Shown piece after piece: positions 1-9,273 of a stretch of DNA of 64,000 nt. The stretch's first letter is position 1, and every line of letters begins with the position of its first letter. A program made the translations under genes and the position numbers. Source of the DNA: JBGTGG01 sp041746855 (lineage in GTDB: Bacteria > Bacteroidota > Bacteroidia > Cytophagales > Cyclobacteriaceae); assembly GCA_041746855.1 (NCBI GenBank), contig JBGTGG010000467.1, positions 16,855-80,854 on the forward strand, in the 5' to 3' direction. Below the pieces are notes generated by a model. That model did not search any database. It was not told where the DNA came from and saw only the letters and a list, made by a program, of their open reading frames with translations.

Positions 1-1
1 A

Positions 2-2542
2 GGCAAGGTAGCCGGTGTGAATGTCACGAGTGCCAGTGGTGAACCAGGCGCTTCGCAGGATGTCATCATCCGTGGTGTAGGAACTCTTAGGTCAGGCAAT
101 ACCCCGCTGTATGTAATTGATGGATTTCTGTTAGACAATTCCCCCACAGGTGTTGCTACCAATCCGCTGAATTTCATCAACCCAAATGACATTGAAAGTA
201 TGCAGGTATTGAAAGATGCTTCTGCCACCGCGCTTTACGGTGCACGTGGATCGAACGGTGTTGTTATAATTACCACTAAAAAAGGAAAGCAAGGACAATC
301 CGAAGTGAACCTGAACGTATCCACGGCCTGGTCTACTGTAGCCAACCAAATGGATGTTTTCAGTCCTGGTGAGTTCCGTCAGCAAGTACCGGCTGCGGGT
401 GGTGTGTTGGAAGATTTTGGAGCCAATACCAACTGGCAGGATGAAATTTCCCAAACCGGCATATCAAAAGACATTAACCTTTCGATGCGTGGCGCCACCG
501 ATAAGTTCGGATACTATGCTTCAATTGGCTATCAGGATCAGGAAGGTATTTTGAAAAACAGCAGCCTGAAACGTTACGCAGCCAAACTTAGTATGAACCA
601 AACCGCTCTGGATGGCAAACTAAAAGTAGCCTACAACATTACAGCATCGAATACCAATAATTTGCGTCCGGACAATACGGCCATGGTAACGGATATGTTG
701 CAGCTTAACCCTACGATTCCGGTTTATACGAATGGCACACCAACACCTCTTGATAACATGCTCAACCCGATGGTGCGCTACGACCTCTATAGTGATGAAG
801 CCGTGAACAACCGCATTTTAGCAGGCATTACTCCGTCATTAGAAATCATCAAAGGACTAACGTATAAATTAAATCTTGGCTTTGACTATTCGGCCACTTC
901 GCGCGATTTTCAATGGATACCGTACGCCTTATTGGAGGGATTTGAGAATGGAAGCTTGCGTACGGACAACATACAGAACACCAACCAATTGATCGAAAAC
1001 ACATTGGCATACCAACTTGAAAGAGGCAAACATTCTGCTACCTTACTGGCAGGCCAGTCGTATCAAAAATTCTACAACGCTGCAAGAAGCATTTACACGG
1101 AAGGATATGCCGACAATGGTGTAGAGCCCAAATACCAGGATATTGTGTCCACCGAACTTTTACCTATTACTATTTCATCAACAGCAGCGGAAAACGAATT
1201 ACAGTCGTTCTTCGGCAGATTGGACTATTCTTATGCGGGTAAATATTTATTGACGGCCACTATGCGTGCTGATGGTTCATCCAACTTTGGAGAAAACAAT
1301 AAATATGGTTACTTCCCATCAATAGGCTTAGGATGGAATATTACGGAAGAAGGTTTTTTCGAAAGTTCGGTTGTCAACAATTTGAAACTGAGAGCAAGTT
1401 GGGGGCAAACAGGAAACCAGGAAGTCCCAGGAAAACAAACCAAACTTAGCTATACAGAAAGCAAGGGCAACAGCAACACGTATCCTTTGGATGACAATGC
1501 CTCCACCTTAGATGATTATCCTTACGGTACTATCTTCGCCCGATCGCCTAACCCAGACTTGCAATGGGAAGCCTCTACGCAAATGAACATTGGTTTGGAC
1601 TTTAACTTGTTTGATTTCCGGTTAACCGGTGCCCTTGATTATTACAACAAAGTGTCTGACAACATTTTGTTGTTCTTTAAGACATCCGATCCTATTAGTG
1701 AAAATTCCTTCCAATGGGCCAACATCCCGGATATGGAGATCAGAAACTCAGGGATTGAGTTAAGCCTGGATTACAACAGCAACCCATCAAATGCATTGAC
1801 TTACAAACTTGGCGGTAATTTTTCTACTATAAACAATAAAGTGGTCAACTCTCCATTTACTATTTTAACTACTGGTGCTGCACAGGGAGGTGGACAAACA
1901 GGAGCCACCATCAACGGATACATCAACGGTGAACCTATTGGTTCGTTTTATATGCTGGAGTTTGACGGAATTGGTGAAGATGGGCTGAGTAAGTTTGTCG
2001 ACAATGTACCAGATGGTGAGATTCTTGAGAATGACAGAAAAGTAGTGGGAAGCGCTCTGCCTAATTTCTTGTATGCTTTCCATGTTAATCTCGGATACAA
2101 AGGATTTGCGCTTGGCCTGAACTTTAATGGTGTTTCTGGAAACAAAATCTACAACCACACGGCCATGTCAATCTTTACGAAGGGCAGACTTGCTTCCAAC
2201 CTCAACACTACCGATTTGGCCAGCGAGTTTCCTGATGAAGATATCACCAACTCCAATACCGTATCAACACGGTATTTGGAAGATGGTGGTTACCTGAGAC
2301 TCAACAACGCATCGTTATCCTATACATTACAGCCGCAACAAATTGGATTAAGCAATGCCTTCTTTAAAGACATTCGCTTGTCGCTTACTGGTCAAAACCT
2401 GTTTGTGATTACCAAATACTCTGGCTTTGATCCGGAGGTAAATACCGGAACACCAAATGGTGAGATTCTTACGTATGGCATCGACCGGTTTACGTATCCT
2501 TCGGCAAGAACCGTACTCGTGGGCTTGAACGTGACCTTTTAA
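2..2542 (+). CDS. SusC/RagA-family TonB-dependent outer-membrane receptor (5' end missing)
   Basis: The reading frame is already open at base 2, so the gene begins upstream of the window; signal peptide, carboxypeptidase-like domain and TonB box are not visible. The visible protein starts in the plug domain (VAGVNVTSASGEPG, IRGVGTL, PLYVIDG, LKDASATALYGARGSNGVVIITTKKG), which is diagnostic of SusC/RagA receptors. The remaining roughly 750 residues are beta-barrel strands ending in VLVGLNVTF, with the terminal aromatic residue typical of outer-membrane barrels. Members import oligomers or complex nutrients across the outer membrane with TonB energy, together with a SusD lipoprotein. A susD gene follows after 26 bp, then two phosphatase genes, so a phosphorylated substrate is an inference from context. 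Family assignment is very secure; substrate is unknown. Confidence 0.97.
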   Translation, partial: GKVAGVNVTSASGEPGASQDVIIRGVGTLRSGNTPLYVIDGFLLDNSPTGVATNPLNFINPNDIESMQVLKDASATALYGARGSNGVVIITTKKGKQGQSEVNLNVSTAWSTVANQMDVFSPGEFRQQVPAAGGVLEDFGANTNWQDEISQTGISKDINLSMRGATDKFGYYASIGYQDQEGILKNSSLKRYAAKLSMNQTALDGKLKVAYNITASNTNNLRPDNTAMVTDMLQLNPTIPVYTNGTPTPLDNMLNPMVRYDLYSDEAVNNRILAGITPSLEIIKGLTYKLNLGFDYSATSRDFQWIPYALLEGFENGSLRTDNIQNTNQLIENTLAYQLERGKHSATLLAGQSYQKFYNAARSIYTEGYADNGVEPKYQDIVSTELLPITISSTAAENELQSFFGRLDYSYAGKYLLTATMRADGSSNFGENNKYGYFPSIGLGWNITEEGFFESSVVNNLKLRASWGQTGNQEVPGKQTKLSYTESKGNSNTYPLDDNASTLDDYPYGTIFARSPNPDLQWEASTQMNIGLDFNLFDFRLTGALDYYNKVSDNILLFFKTSDPISENSFQWANIPDMEIRNSGIELSLDYNSNPSNALTYKLGGNFSTINNKVVNSPFTILTTGAAQGGGQTGATINGYINGEPIGSFYMLEFDGIGEDGLSKFVDNVPDGEILENDRKVVGSALPNFLYAFHVNLGYKGFALGLNFNGVSGNKIYNHTAMSIFTKGRLASNLNTTDLASEFPDEDITNSNTVSTRYLEDGGYLRLNNASLSYTLQPQQIGLSNAFFKDIRLSLTGQNLFVITKYSGFDPEVNTGTPNGEILTYGIDRFTYPSARTVLVGLNVTF

Positions 2543-2568
2543 GAAAATAAAGTCTGACAACAGTAAAA

Positions 2569-4314
2569 ATGAAATTAAAGAAAATGAAAAATAAATTATT
2601 CACCGCACTATTGATCAGCGCATTAAGCGTTGGATGTACTTCGTTGGACGAAGAAATACTGGATGAATCACTGACAGGACAAGGCCTGGCAGAAGCAGTG
2701 AGCGGAGCCCTCGCACCTGCCTACGGTCAGCTTGGTCTGACCTGGAGACATACAAACTACTTCGGTCTACAAGAGATCGCTTCTGATGAAGCCATCCTAC
2801 CGTATAGAGGAGGAACCGACTGGTATGATGGCGGTAAGTTTATGGATATGCATAAGCATTTGCCAACTTCTGGAAATGGTTTGGTCAATGATGCCTGGGT
2901 ACAGCTTTCTAAAAACATGGCCAGGGCCATAAACGCCATAGAGGTGCTAAGGCCGCTCTCCGAAAGTGGGGATGCACAAGCTTCCGGAGCACTTTATGAA
3001 ATGATTGCCATGAGAGGGTATCTTAATATGTTGATGCTCGATAGTTGGGGGCTTGCTTTCAAAAAAGACCAGGCCTTTGAAACTTCTATAATCCTACGCG
3101 GACAAGAAGCGATTGATTACATCCAGTCTGATTTGCTCTCGGTAGCTGATAAGATCAATACCGACAGGGGACCTGGAAGGTTAACACAAAATGCAGTTTG
3201 GGCATTGCTCTCTCGCCTTCATTTGAATGCTGCGGTTTACCGCGATCCGTATGGCACACCAAACTTTACACCGGAGGACATGAATAAGGTTGTTGAATAC
3301 AGTAACAACATTATCAATTCAGGTAAGCACACACTGTCGCCAGAATTTTTTGAACTTTTCAACGATGAAAATCATACGAACCCAGAAATTATTTGGGCGA
3401 TTGATCAACGTGGAGTTCTTGCCAGTGAACATAGCCGATGGACCTATTGGTCTATAGCAGGTTCTTTCTTTGGAAGACCTGAATTTCCATCCTCTGATGG
3501 AACAGACGGCCCGGCAGCCACTTCTGATTTTTATCAAACCTGGATGGATGCGTATGCAGACCCGGCAGAAGACGCACGCTTCTATCAGAAGAACGTTATG
3601 ATACCGGATGCATTACAAGACCTCACGGGGGTATCACCAGCCAATGATGAAGATCACTATTTCTGTATAGCAGCCCAGGACTTTGAAATGGACAGAGGTA
3701 TTTTAAGAGGTGTAATATGGGGACCCCGAAAAGGTGGTGATGGACAATTTCTTACCTGTGATGGAGGCGTGAGGATTTATCCGGTCATCCAAACCAAGGG
3801 GAATGGTCCGGACAGAAATGTGGATTATGTAAACCATACCGAAATGGTGGATTTCTCCAACGAAGGCAGAAGGCATGCTACTGGTTTTCGGTTTGCTAAA
3901 TATCAGTTTAGCCGCACCTCTCCTAATGCAAATGATTTTAGCAGCATTGACCTGGTGTTGATTCGTTTGGGCGAAGTGTATTTAAATCGTGCAGAAGCAA
4001 AGTTAAGATTGAACGATGCTGCAGGTGCGCTTACAGACATCAACTTCCTGAGAGCTTCTAGAAATGCGAGGCCTACGCAAACGCCTCCCGCTCTTGCCAC
4101 CATGGATTTGGAAACGCTCTTCCGCGAGCGTGGATTTGAACTTTACTGGGAAGGCATGAGAAGAACCGACCAGATCAGGTTCGGTAACTATGAAGATGCC
4201 TGGACGGAAAAAACAGATAGCGATCCACGCAAAAGATTATTTCCCATTCCGCAACAGGCCATGGACGGTGCGTCAAACACACCCGGTTATTTGGTGCAGA
4301 ATGCCGGATATTAA
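2569..4314 (+). CDS. SusD/RagB-family substrate-binding lipoprotein
   Basis: This 581-residue protein begins with a lysine-rich signal peptide and a lipobox (LSVGC), so it should be anchored to the outer membrane as a lipoprotein. The body has the helical SusD pattern: an N-terminal Leu/Asp-rich segment after the cysteine, AMRGYLNMLMLDSWG, a conserved central region, then RLGEVYLNRAEAKLRLND and the C-terminal FRERGFELYWEGMRRTDQIRFG with FPIPQQAM. SusD proteins cap the SusC barrel and capture the ligand. The gene follows susC by 26 bp and certainly belongs to the same transcript. The start could also be the in-frame ATG at 2584, which leaves the signal peptide intact. A hairpin terminator follows. 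Substrate specificity cannot be read from the sequence. Confidence 0.97.
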   Translation: MKLKKMKNKLFTALLISALSVGCTSLDEEILDESLTGQGLAEAVSGALAPAYGQLGLTWRHTNYFGLQEIASDEAILPYRGGTDWYDGGKFMDMHKHLPTSGNGLVNDAWVQLSKNMARAINAIEVLRPLSESGDAQASGALYEMIAMRGYLNMLMLDSWGLAFKKDQAFETSIILRGQEAIDYIQSDLLSVADKINTDRGPGRLTQNAVWALLSRLHLNAAVYRDPYGTPNFTPEDMNKVVEYSNNIINSGKHTLSPEFFELFNDENHTNPEIIWAIDQRGVLASEHSRWTYWSIAGSFFGRPEFPSSDGTDGPAATSDFYQTWMDAYADPAEDARFYQKNVMIPDALQDLTGVSPANDEDHYFCIAAQDFEMDRGILRGVIWGPRKGGDGQFLTCDGGVRIYPVIQTKGNGPDRNVDYVNHTEMVDFSNEGRRHATGFRFAKYQFSRTSPNANDFSSIDLVLIRLGEVYLNRAEAKLRLNDAAGALTDINFLRASRNARPTQTPPALATMDLETLFRERGFELYWEGMRRTDQIRFGNYEDAWTEKTDSDPRKRLFPIPQQAMDGASNTPGYLVQNAGY

Positions 4315-4337
4315 ACTGATCATTATTTGATATTCAA

Positions 4338-4366
4338 AAGGCCGGGAGTATTGCTTCCGGCCTTCA
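4338..4366 (+). terminator. Hairpin terminator after susD
   Basis: The sequence AAGGCCGG (4338-4345) pairs perfectly with CCGGCCTT (4357-4364) across an 11-nt loop. The following run is only moderately T-rich. The position 24 bp after the susD stop codon fits termination of the susCD transcript. Confidence 0.7.
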
Positions 4367-4404
4367 TTTATGGTTAAACCAGTAAGCCACATTTAAGGAA
4401 TACC

Positions 4405-4433
4405 TTGTCGAACCTTACCTTCTAATAGTTTTA
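4405..4433 (+). promoter_or_regulatory. Possible Bacteroidota-type promoter for the phosphatase pair
   Basis: TTG at 4405-4407 and TAGTTTTA at 4426-4433 are separated by 18 bp. This resembles the -33 TTG / -7 TAnnTTTG arrangement of Bacteroidota sigma factors. It lies 27 bp before the alkaline phosphatase ATG and after the susD terminator, where a new promoter is expected. This is pattern matching only. Confidence 0.35.
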
Positions 4434-4460
4434 AAATTCTTTCATACAGATCAAAAGACA

Positions 4461-5597
4461 ATGAGAAAAATAGCAACACTTTTATTCATCATGACAACGG
4501 CCATTTCATGCCAGCAACATGAAAACCCCATAAGAGCTAAAGAGGATTCTAGAACGAATCCCAACATTATACTTATGATCGGTGATGGCATGGGTCACGC
4601 GCAGGTAACGGCAGCCACGTACTGGAACCCTGGAAAATCAAATTACTTTAGGTTTAACACGGTGGGGCTTATCAACACGTTCAGTACCAACAAAAAAGTA
4701 ACCGACTCGGCAGCGGGTGCAACGGCCTTCGCTACCGGATCAAAATCATATAACAGGGCCATTAGTGTAGCTCCGGATAGTTCCCGTCTCAAAACTATTC
4801 TGGAAGAGCTTAAAGAACAAGGCTATCAAACCGGGCTGATCAGTCTGACTACAATCACGCACGCTACACCTGCTTGTTTTTATGCGCACGTAACGGATCG
4901 TGATATGCACGAAGAAATTGCTGCTCAATTAGTAAATGCCGATGTTGACTTTTTTGCAGGCGCAGGATGGGAGTATTTTACAGAACGGGCTGACGGACAA
5001 AATCTGCTTGGTGCATTCCAACAAAAAGGATATACCATCGACACCACAGCTTTGCCTGCTCAGGTGGAAGGTGGAAAAAAATACGGTTTCCTGTTGAACA
5101 AAAACACGATGCCATCGAAAGTGCAAGGCCGGGGAGATTTCTTAAGAGAAGCAACACAGCTAGCTTTGGAATATTTTAAGCAAAGTGATAAACCTTATTT
5201 TCTGATGGTAGAAGGTTCGTATATCGATTGGGGCGGCCATGCCAACGATGCTCAGATGATGATACAAGAGTCGGTTGATTTTGATCAAACGATTGGTCTC
5301 GTACTCGACAAAACCAAAGACGATACGCATACACTCGTGGTCGTCACAGCTGATCATGAAACAGGGGGTGTAGCCATCGGAAAATATTATGAAGAAAATG
5401 AAGGAGGTAAACGCGTAGAGCAGGGAGATTCGCTTGCCGTCTATTTCAATACCGACCAGCATACCGCTGTACTCGTACCGGTCTTTGCCAAAGGCTACCG
5501 CGAGGAACTATTTAGCGGTGTTTATGAGAACAACGAAATATACCATAGACTAAAAGAAGCCTGTAAGCAAAACCAAGAAATCATGAAGGAGCAGTAG
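4461..5597 (+). CDS. Alkaline phosphatase, lipoprotein
   Basis: 378 residues with a lipoprotein signal peptide (lipobox TAISC, lipidated Cys17). The alkaline phosphatase superfamily signature is complete: metal ligand Asp42 in MIGDGMG, nucleophile Ser83 in TDSAAGATAFATG, HATPACFYAH, EGSYIDWGGHAND, TADHETGG and the C-terminal metal-binding histidine in DQHTAVLVP. Such enzymes release inorganic phosphate from monoesters at the cell surface or in the periplasm, using two zinc ions and one magnesium ion. It is shorter than E. coli PhoA (about 450-470 residues) but within the range of Bacteroidota homologs. It is followed after 59 bp by a gene whose C-terminal half is a second copy of this domain. 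Family secure; location and physiological substrate inferred. Confidence 0.95.
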   Translation: MRKIATLLFIMTTAISCQQHENPIRAKEDSRTNPNIILMIGDGMGHAQVTAATYWNPGKSNYFRFNTVGLINTFSTNKKVTDSAAGATAFATGSKSYNRAISVAPDSSRLKTILEELKEQGYQTGLISLTTITHATPACFYAHVTDRDMHEEIAAQLVNADVDFFAGAGWEYFTERADGQNLLGAFQQKGYTIDTTALPAQVEGGKKYGFLLNKNTMPSKVQGRGDFLREATQLALEYFKQSDKPYFLMVEGSYIDWGGHANDAQMMIQESVDFDQTIGLVLDKTKDDTHTLVVVTADHETGGVAIGKYYEENEGGKRVEQGDSLAVYFNTDQHTAVLVPVFAKGYREELFSGVYENNEIYHRLKEACKQNQEIMKEQ

Positions 5598-5656
5598 GTT
5601 GTTGGAGACTGCTTTTTATGGTTAATTTTTTTACAGGTTTAAATCATAGTACGATT

Positions 5657-7492
5657 ATGCTAAAGCAATTCCTTGTCATCGTCCTGTTGGCCTCTTCTTT
5701 TTTGGAGTTACCCGGACAAAGCCTGAAGCATGTAAGACTTCATGCGCATAACGACTATCAACACCAAGTCCCGTTTTGGTTAGCCTTTGTGAATGGGTTC
5801 GCGTCCATAGAAGCAGATGTCTTTCTTCAAGATGATCAATTGTTCGTGGCGCATGAGCAGAAATCCATTCAGCAAGAAAGGACGTTGACCTCCCTCTATT
5901 TTCAGCCTATTGAACAGGCATTGAAACTAAACTTATGGAGCAACCGGCAGCTACAACTTTTGATAGACATAAAATCGGATGCCTATAAAACGCTTGATAA
6001 AATTATCGAAACAGTAAAATCCAATTCTTCCATTATCAAAGCGACCGAAGAAGGAAAACTTGTGTTGGTGATTTCAGGCAATCGTCCTGCTGCTGCTGAA
6101 TTTTCAAACTACCCGGATTTTATACACTTCGACTATCAAAGCCTTGACGATCCGGGTGATAAAACCTTGGAAAAAATCGCCATGATTAGCATGAGCTTCG
6201 CACCCGTTTCGCGATGGAATGGCAAAGGCCGACTGGTGGATGAAGACCTCAAAAAAGTAAAAGAGATTGTAGCAAAAGCGCACGCACTCAATAAACCCTT
6301 CCGGTTTTGGGCTACACCTGATTCTAAAACCGCATGGCAAACATTTTCTTATTTAGGTGTTGACTTTATCAATACAGATATGCCTGGCGAAGCCTCGGCA
6401 TACATGAGCACACTTGCGCAGAATACCTACTCTTCTCAATCTCCTCATACCATTTATCAACCTACTTTCAAATCGGATGGCACATCAACAAACGTTAAGA
6501 ATATCATTTTGTTAATTGGTGATGGCATGGGCCTGGCTCAGATTTCCGCAGGGATGTTTGCCAACCATAATCAACTTGCCTTAACACAAATTAAAAACCT
6601 GGGACTAACTAAGACACAATCCGCTGATGACTTTACAACCGACTCGGCAGCGGGTGGTACAGCGTTGGCTACAGGTGAAAAAACCAAAAACAGATATATC
6701 GGAGTTGACCCGAATGGCAAAAATCTCCTGAATTTACCCGAACAAATACAACACATGGGTTTCCAATCAGGCATTGTAACTACTGATCATCTCACGGGCG
6801 CTACACCTGCTTCTTTTTATGCGCATCAAACCGAAAGAGATTGGTCTGCTGCAATCGCAAACGACCTTGCCAAAAGCCCGGTTGCTTTGGCGATAGGCGC
6901 AGGAAAGTCAGATTTCAAAAACAATGACATTCTTAAAGATGCAAATATCAAAGCGGTTGTATCACTTGAAGAATTAGTAAATTCCCGAGAAGATAAAGTG
7001 GCATTCTTTCTTTCAGAAAATAGTCTGCCCGACAAACTACATGGACGAGGCAATGTTTTCCCGGATGCGGTAGCTGCAGCCCTTCAATTTCTTTCTAAAA
7101 AGAAAACACCTTTTTTCCTGGTTGTTGAAGGAGGATTTATTGATTCTGGTGGTCATGCCAATAACACCGGGTTGATCGTAGAAGAAATGCTGGACTTTGA
7201 TTTAGCTGTTGAACAAGCCTTACGCTTTGCTGATGAAAATAACGAAACCTTGGTGATTGTCACAGCCGATCATGAGACCGGTGGCTTTTCACTTCCGCAT
7301 GGTAATGTGGATAGCCGGACTATAGAAGGTCAATTTCATTCCAATGACCATACCGGTATCATGGTTCCAGTTTTTGCCTATGGCCCCCATTCACAAGATT
7401 TCTGTGGCGTGTATGAAAACATTGCCATCTATGAAAAAATTATGAAAATCATAATCAACTCATCTACAGAAAAAGATATCCGTCCGAAGTAG
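5657..7492 (+). CDS. Fusion of a phosphodiesterase-like domain with alkaline phosphatase
   Basis: 611 residues from the ATG at 5657, which begins a good signal peptide (MLKQFLVIVLLASSFLELPGQ); an upstream ATG at 5618 would place 13 polar residues before it. Residues about 25-255 resemble the PI-PLC/GDPD TIM-barrel fold, with HAHNDY at 29-34, an IEADVF metal-binding-like strand, LLIDIKSD and HFDYQS. Residues about 275-611 are a complete alkaline phosphatase: Asp289 in IGDGMG, nucleophile Ser330 in TTDSAAGGTALATG, GATPASFYAH, GGFIDSGGHAN, TADHETGG and SNDHTGIMVP. Inference: the first domain cleaves a phosphodiester and the second strips the resulting monoester, giving phosphate from one secreted protein. 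It pairs with the single-domain phosphatase just upstream. Domain calls are firm for the phosphatase and moderate for the phosphodiesterase. Confidence 0.9.
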   Translation: MLKQFLVIVLLASSFLELPGQSLKHVRLHAHNDYQHQVPFWLAFVNGFASIEADVFLQDDQLFVAHEQKSIQQERTLTSLYFQPIEQALKLNLWSNRQLQLLIDIKSDAYKTLDKIIETVKSNSSIIKATEEGKLVLVISGNRPAAAEFSNYPDFIHFDYQSLDDPGDKTLEKIAMISMSFAPVSRWNGKGRLVDEDLKKVKEIVAKAHALNKPFRFWATPDSKTAWQTFSYLGVDFINTDMPGEASAYMSTLAQNTYSSQSPHTIYQPTFKSDGTSTNVKNIILLIGDGMGLAQISAGMFANHNQLALTQIKNLGLTKTQSADDFTTDSAAGGTALATGEKTKNRYIGVDPNGKNLLNLPEQIQHMGFQSGIVTTDHLTGATPASFYAHQTERDWSAAIANDLAKSPVALAIGAGKSDFKNNDILKDANIKAVVSLEELVNSREDKVAFFLSENSLPDKLHGRGNVFPDAVAAALQFLSKKKTPFFLVVEGGFIDSGGHANNTGLIVEEMLDFDLAVEQALRFADENNETLVIVTADHETGGFSLPHGNVDSRTIEGQFHSNDHTGIMVPVFAYGPHSQDFCGVYENIAIYEKIMKIIINSSTEKDIRPK

Positions 7493-7520
7493 GGCAAAAT
7501 TCTCCCTTCCCGACAAGATT

Positions 7521-7556
7521 AAAGCCTGTTCAGCATTTGTTGATCAGGCTTTTTTT
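7521..7556 (+). terminator. Rho-independent terminator after the fused phosphatase
   Basis: AAAGCCTG (7521-7528) pairs with CAGGCTTT (7545-7552), and the stem runs directly into a T tract ending at 7556. It lies 29 bp after the stop codon and before the regulator gene, so it ends the phosphatase transcript. Confidence 0.85.
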
Positions 7557-7608
7557 ATCTCTTTCGAATTATGTTCTAAATTGCCTTTTCTTAAAAAATA
7601 CTAGAAAA

Positions 7609-8304
7609 GTGGTACAAACCAATTTCTCAGATGAAATCATTGATGCACTGTCCATCGACTGCGTAATCTTTGGTTTTGAAAACAGCGAGCTCTCCGTATT
7701 GCTTGTAAAACACGGACAGGGGATTTCCAAAGGTCAGTGGGCATTGCCCGGTGGCTGGATCAAATACAATGAAAGCATGGATGATGCCGCCATTCGAATT
7801 CTCACTGCACAGACTTCCGTCACCAACATCTACCTGGAACAACTCAAATCTTTTGGTGGTGTTGACCGCTATCCGGGCAAGCGGGTTATTACAGTGGCCT
7901 ACTATGCGCTGGTCAATAAAGAAAGCTTTGTGCTGCATCCGGGGGATTCGGTTTCAGATGTTCAATGGATCAGCGTTAAAGATATTCCAAAAATGGTGTA
8001 TGATCACCAGCAAATTTTTGACTTTGCTTTTAGACAATTAAAACATAAAGTGCATCACGAACCGATTGGGTATAATTTGCTTCCCAAAAAATTTACATTA
8101 TTACAACTTCAGGAGTTATACGAATCCATTTTAGAGACAAAGCTGGATAAGCCGAACTTTCGCAGGAAGATGATCAAAACAGATTTATTGGTTCCGTGCA
8201 ATGAAAAGCAGACCAACGTAGCGCACCGTGCAGCAAACCTCTACAAGTTTCAAAAGAAAGTGTACGACAAGTTGGTGGAGAAAGGGTTTATGTTTGAAGC
8301 TTAA
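7609..8304 (+). CDS. NrtR-like transcriptional regulator with a degenerate Nudix domain
   Basis: 231 residues from the GTG at 7609. The open frame extends upstream to a TTG at 7537, but that start would lie within the preceding terminator. The N-terminal two thirds are a Nudix fold (LPGGW at residues 46-50), followed by a winged-helix domain (LPKKFTLLQLQELYESIL, FRRKMIK). The Nudix box keeps the first glycine and glutamate (GGWIKYNES) but reads AAIRILTAQT where active enzymes have REUxEExG, so the metal-binding glutamates are gone. This matches the NrtR/AraR-like regulators, in which the domain senses ADP-ribose or a sugar ligand without hydrolysing it. It follows the phosphatase genes but has its own transcription unit; target genes are unknown. 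Family call is strong. Confidence 0.9.
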   Translation: MVQTNFSDEIIDALSIDCVIFGFENSELSVLLVKHGQGISKGQWALPGGWIKYNESMDDAAIRILTAQTSVTNIYLEQLKSFGGVDRYPGKRVITVAYYALVNKESFVLHPGDSVSDVQWISVKDIPKMVYDHQQIFDFAFRQLKHKVHHEPIGYNLLPKKFTLLQLQELYESILETKLDKPNFRRKMIKTDLLVPCNEKQTNVAHRAANLYKFQKKVYDKLVEKGFMFEA

Positions 8305-8308
8305 CTGC

Positions 8309-9217
8309 TTACTTTGTCAAAAAGTTTAATACAGTTTGATTGAATGCTGCAGGCTCCTCAATAAATGGAAAATGACCCGATCGGTTTAAGATCACCAATT
8401 GTGAATTGGAAACATTCTGGTTGATTTTGTTAATTGCTTCCATCGGAATATTATCTGCCTTACCAGCAATAACAAGCACGGGAAAGGAGAATGCAGCGAT
8501 CGACTCATAATAGTTATAGGATTTTAAATCCGGACCGAGTCCTTTATAGAGGGCAGATGTGGCTGTGTGATAAGTGAGGCTAAGCCCTAGCTTTAATCCT
8601 GATATTTTAGACCGGTCATACAAGGAAGGAAGAAAAAACGACTTCATTAATTTTTCTGTTGTTGCAAGATCATGGTTTCTAAAGGCTTCAGAGTTCATGA
8701 GTGTTGCACGTTCAATACTATCCTGTTTTGTTGTTCTTGTTTGCAACATTTTCATCGACTCTGCCTGATACTCCAAACTTAAAGGAACCGGATTGGAAAG
8801 AATTATTTTTTTAACATGCTTTGGATATTTTAACCCATAGTTCACTGCCAGAATCGCTCCCCAGGAATGTGCCAGGATATTTACTTTCTCAACGCCTAAT
8901 GATTTTCGAATTCCTTCGATATCATCCACAAAAAATGAAAGCGAAAGGGAATCGGTTGAGGGGATCACAGACTCCCCGCACGCACGTTGATCATAGTAAA
9001 CAACTTTTATTTTTTCCGCCAACGGATCGAGGTACGGTTTGAAATACTGATGATTTAATCCCGGACCACCATGAATTACGATAAGCGGTTCACCTTTTCC
9101 TGCTTCACTAATAAAAAGTTGCGTGCCGTTGATTTTCTGTAAACCTTCCGAAGGTTGTGCATTCGCTACGGTCGAAACCAGAAGCAAGAAAATACTGAAG
9201 GCCACTTTTAGTTTCAT
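8309..9217 (-). CDS. Secreted alpha/beta hydrolase, proline-iminopeptidase-like
   Basis: 302 residues with a signal peptide ending near AQPSEG. The oxyanion motif HGGPG (residues 49-53) is characteristic of the proline iminopeptidase and related branch of alpha/beta hydrolases. The nucleophile is Ser118 in AHSWGA; Asp255 (GKADN) and His282 (SGHFPF) complete the triad. Substrate may be an N-terminal proline peptide or a small ester; sequence does not decide. The gene converges on the NrtR-like regulator, whose stop codon is 5 bp away, with no hairpin seen between the two. A 7-bp periodic repeat lies immediately upstream of its start. Confidence 0.92.
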   Translation of the reverse strand: MKLKVAFSIFLLLVSTVANAQPSEGLQKINGTQLFISEAGKGEPLIVIHGGPGLNHQYFKPYLDPLAEKIKVVYYDQRACGESVIPSTDSLSLSFFVDDIEGIRKSLGVEKVNILAHSWGAILAVNYGLKYPKHVKKIILSNPVPLSLEYQAESMKMLQTRTTKQDSIERATLMNSEAFRNHDLATTEKLMKSFFLPSLYDRSKISGLKLGLSLTYHTATSALYKGLGPDLKSYNYYESIAAFSFPVLVIAGKADNIPMEAINKINQNVSNSQLVILNRSGHFPFIEEPAAFNQTVLNFLTK

Positions 9218-9231
9218 TGTTCAATTATTTA

Positions 9232-9273
9232 AGTTTCCAGTTTCCAGTTACCAGTATCCAGCATCTAACCTCT
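9232..9273. repeat. Heptanucleotide tandem repeat, copy 1
   Basis: Six 7-bp units (AGTTTCC, AGTTTCC, AGTTACC, AGTATCC, AGCATCT, AACCTCT) run without interruption between two minus-strand genes, overlapping the stop codon of the 117-residue membrane protein. Read on the minus strand the units become GGAAACT, GGTAACT, GGATACT and AGATGCT. They match the 7-bp periodic tracts at 16180 and 19001, so this is one repeat family. Confidence 0.8.

Noticed and set aside
5618..5656. Earlier start of the phosphodiesterase-phosphatase fusion at 5618
   Set aside because: It would put 13 polar residues before an otherwise ideal signal peptide starting at 5657.
7537..7608. Upstream TTG start of the NrtR-like regulator
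   Set aside because: It lies inside the terminator hairpin of the preceding gene and the added residues have no counterpart in the family.
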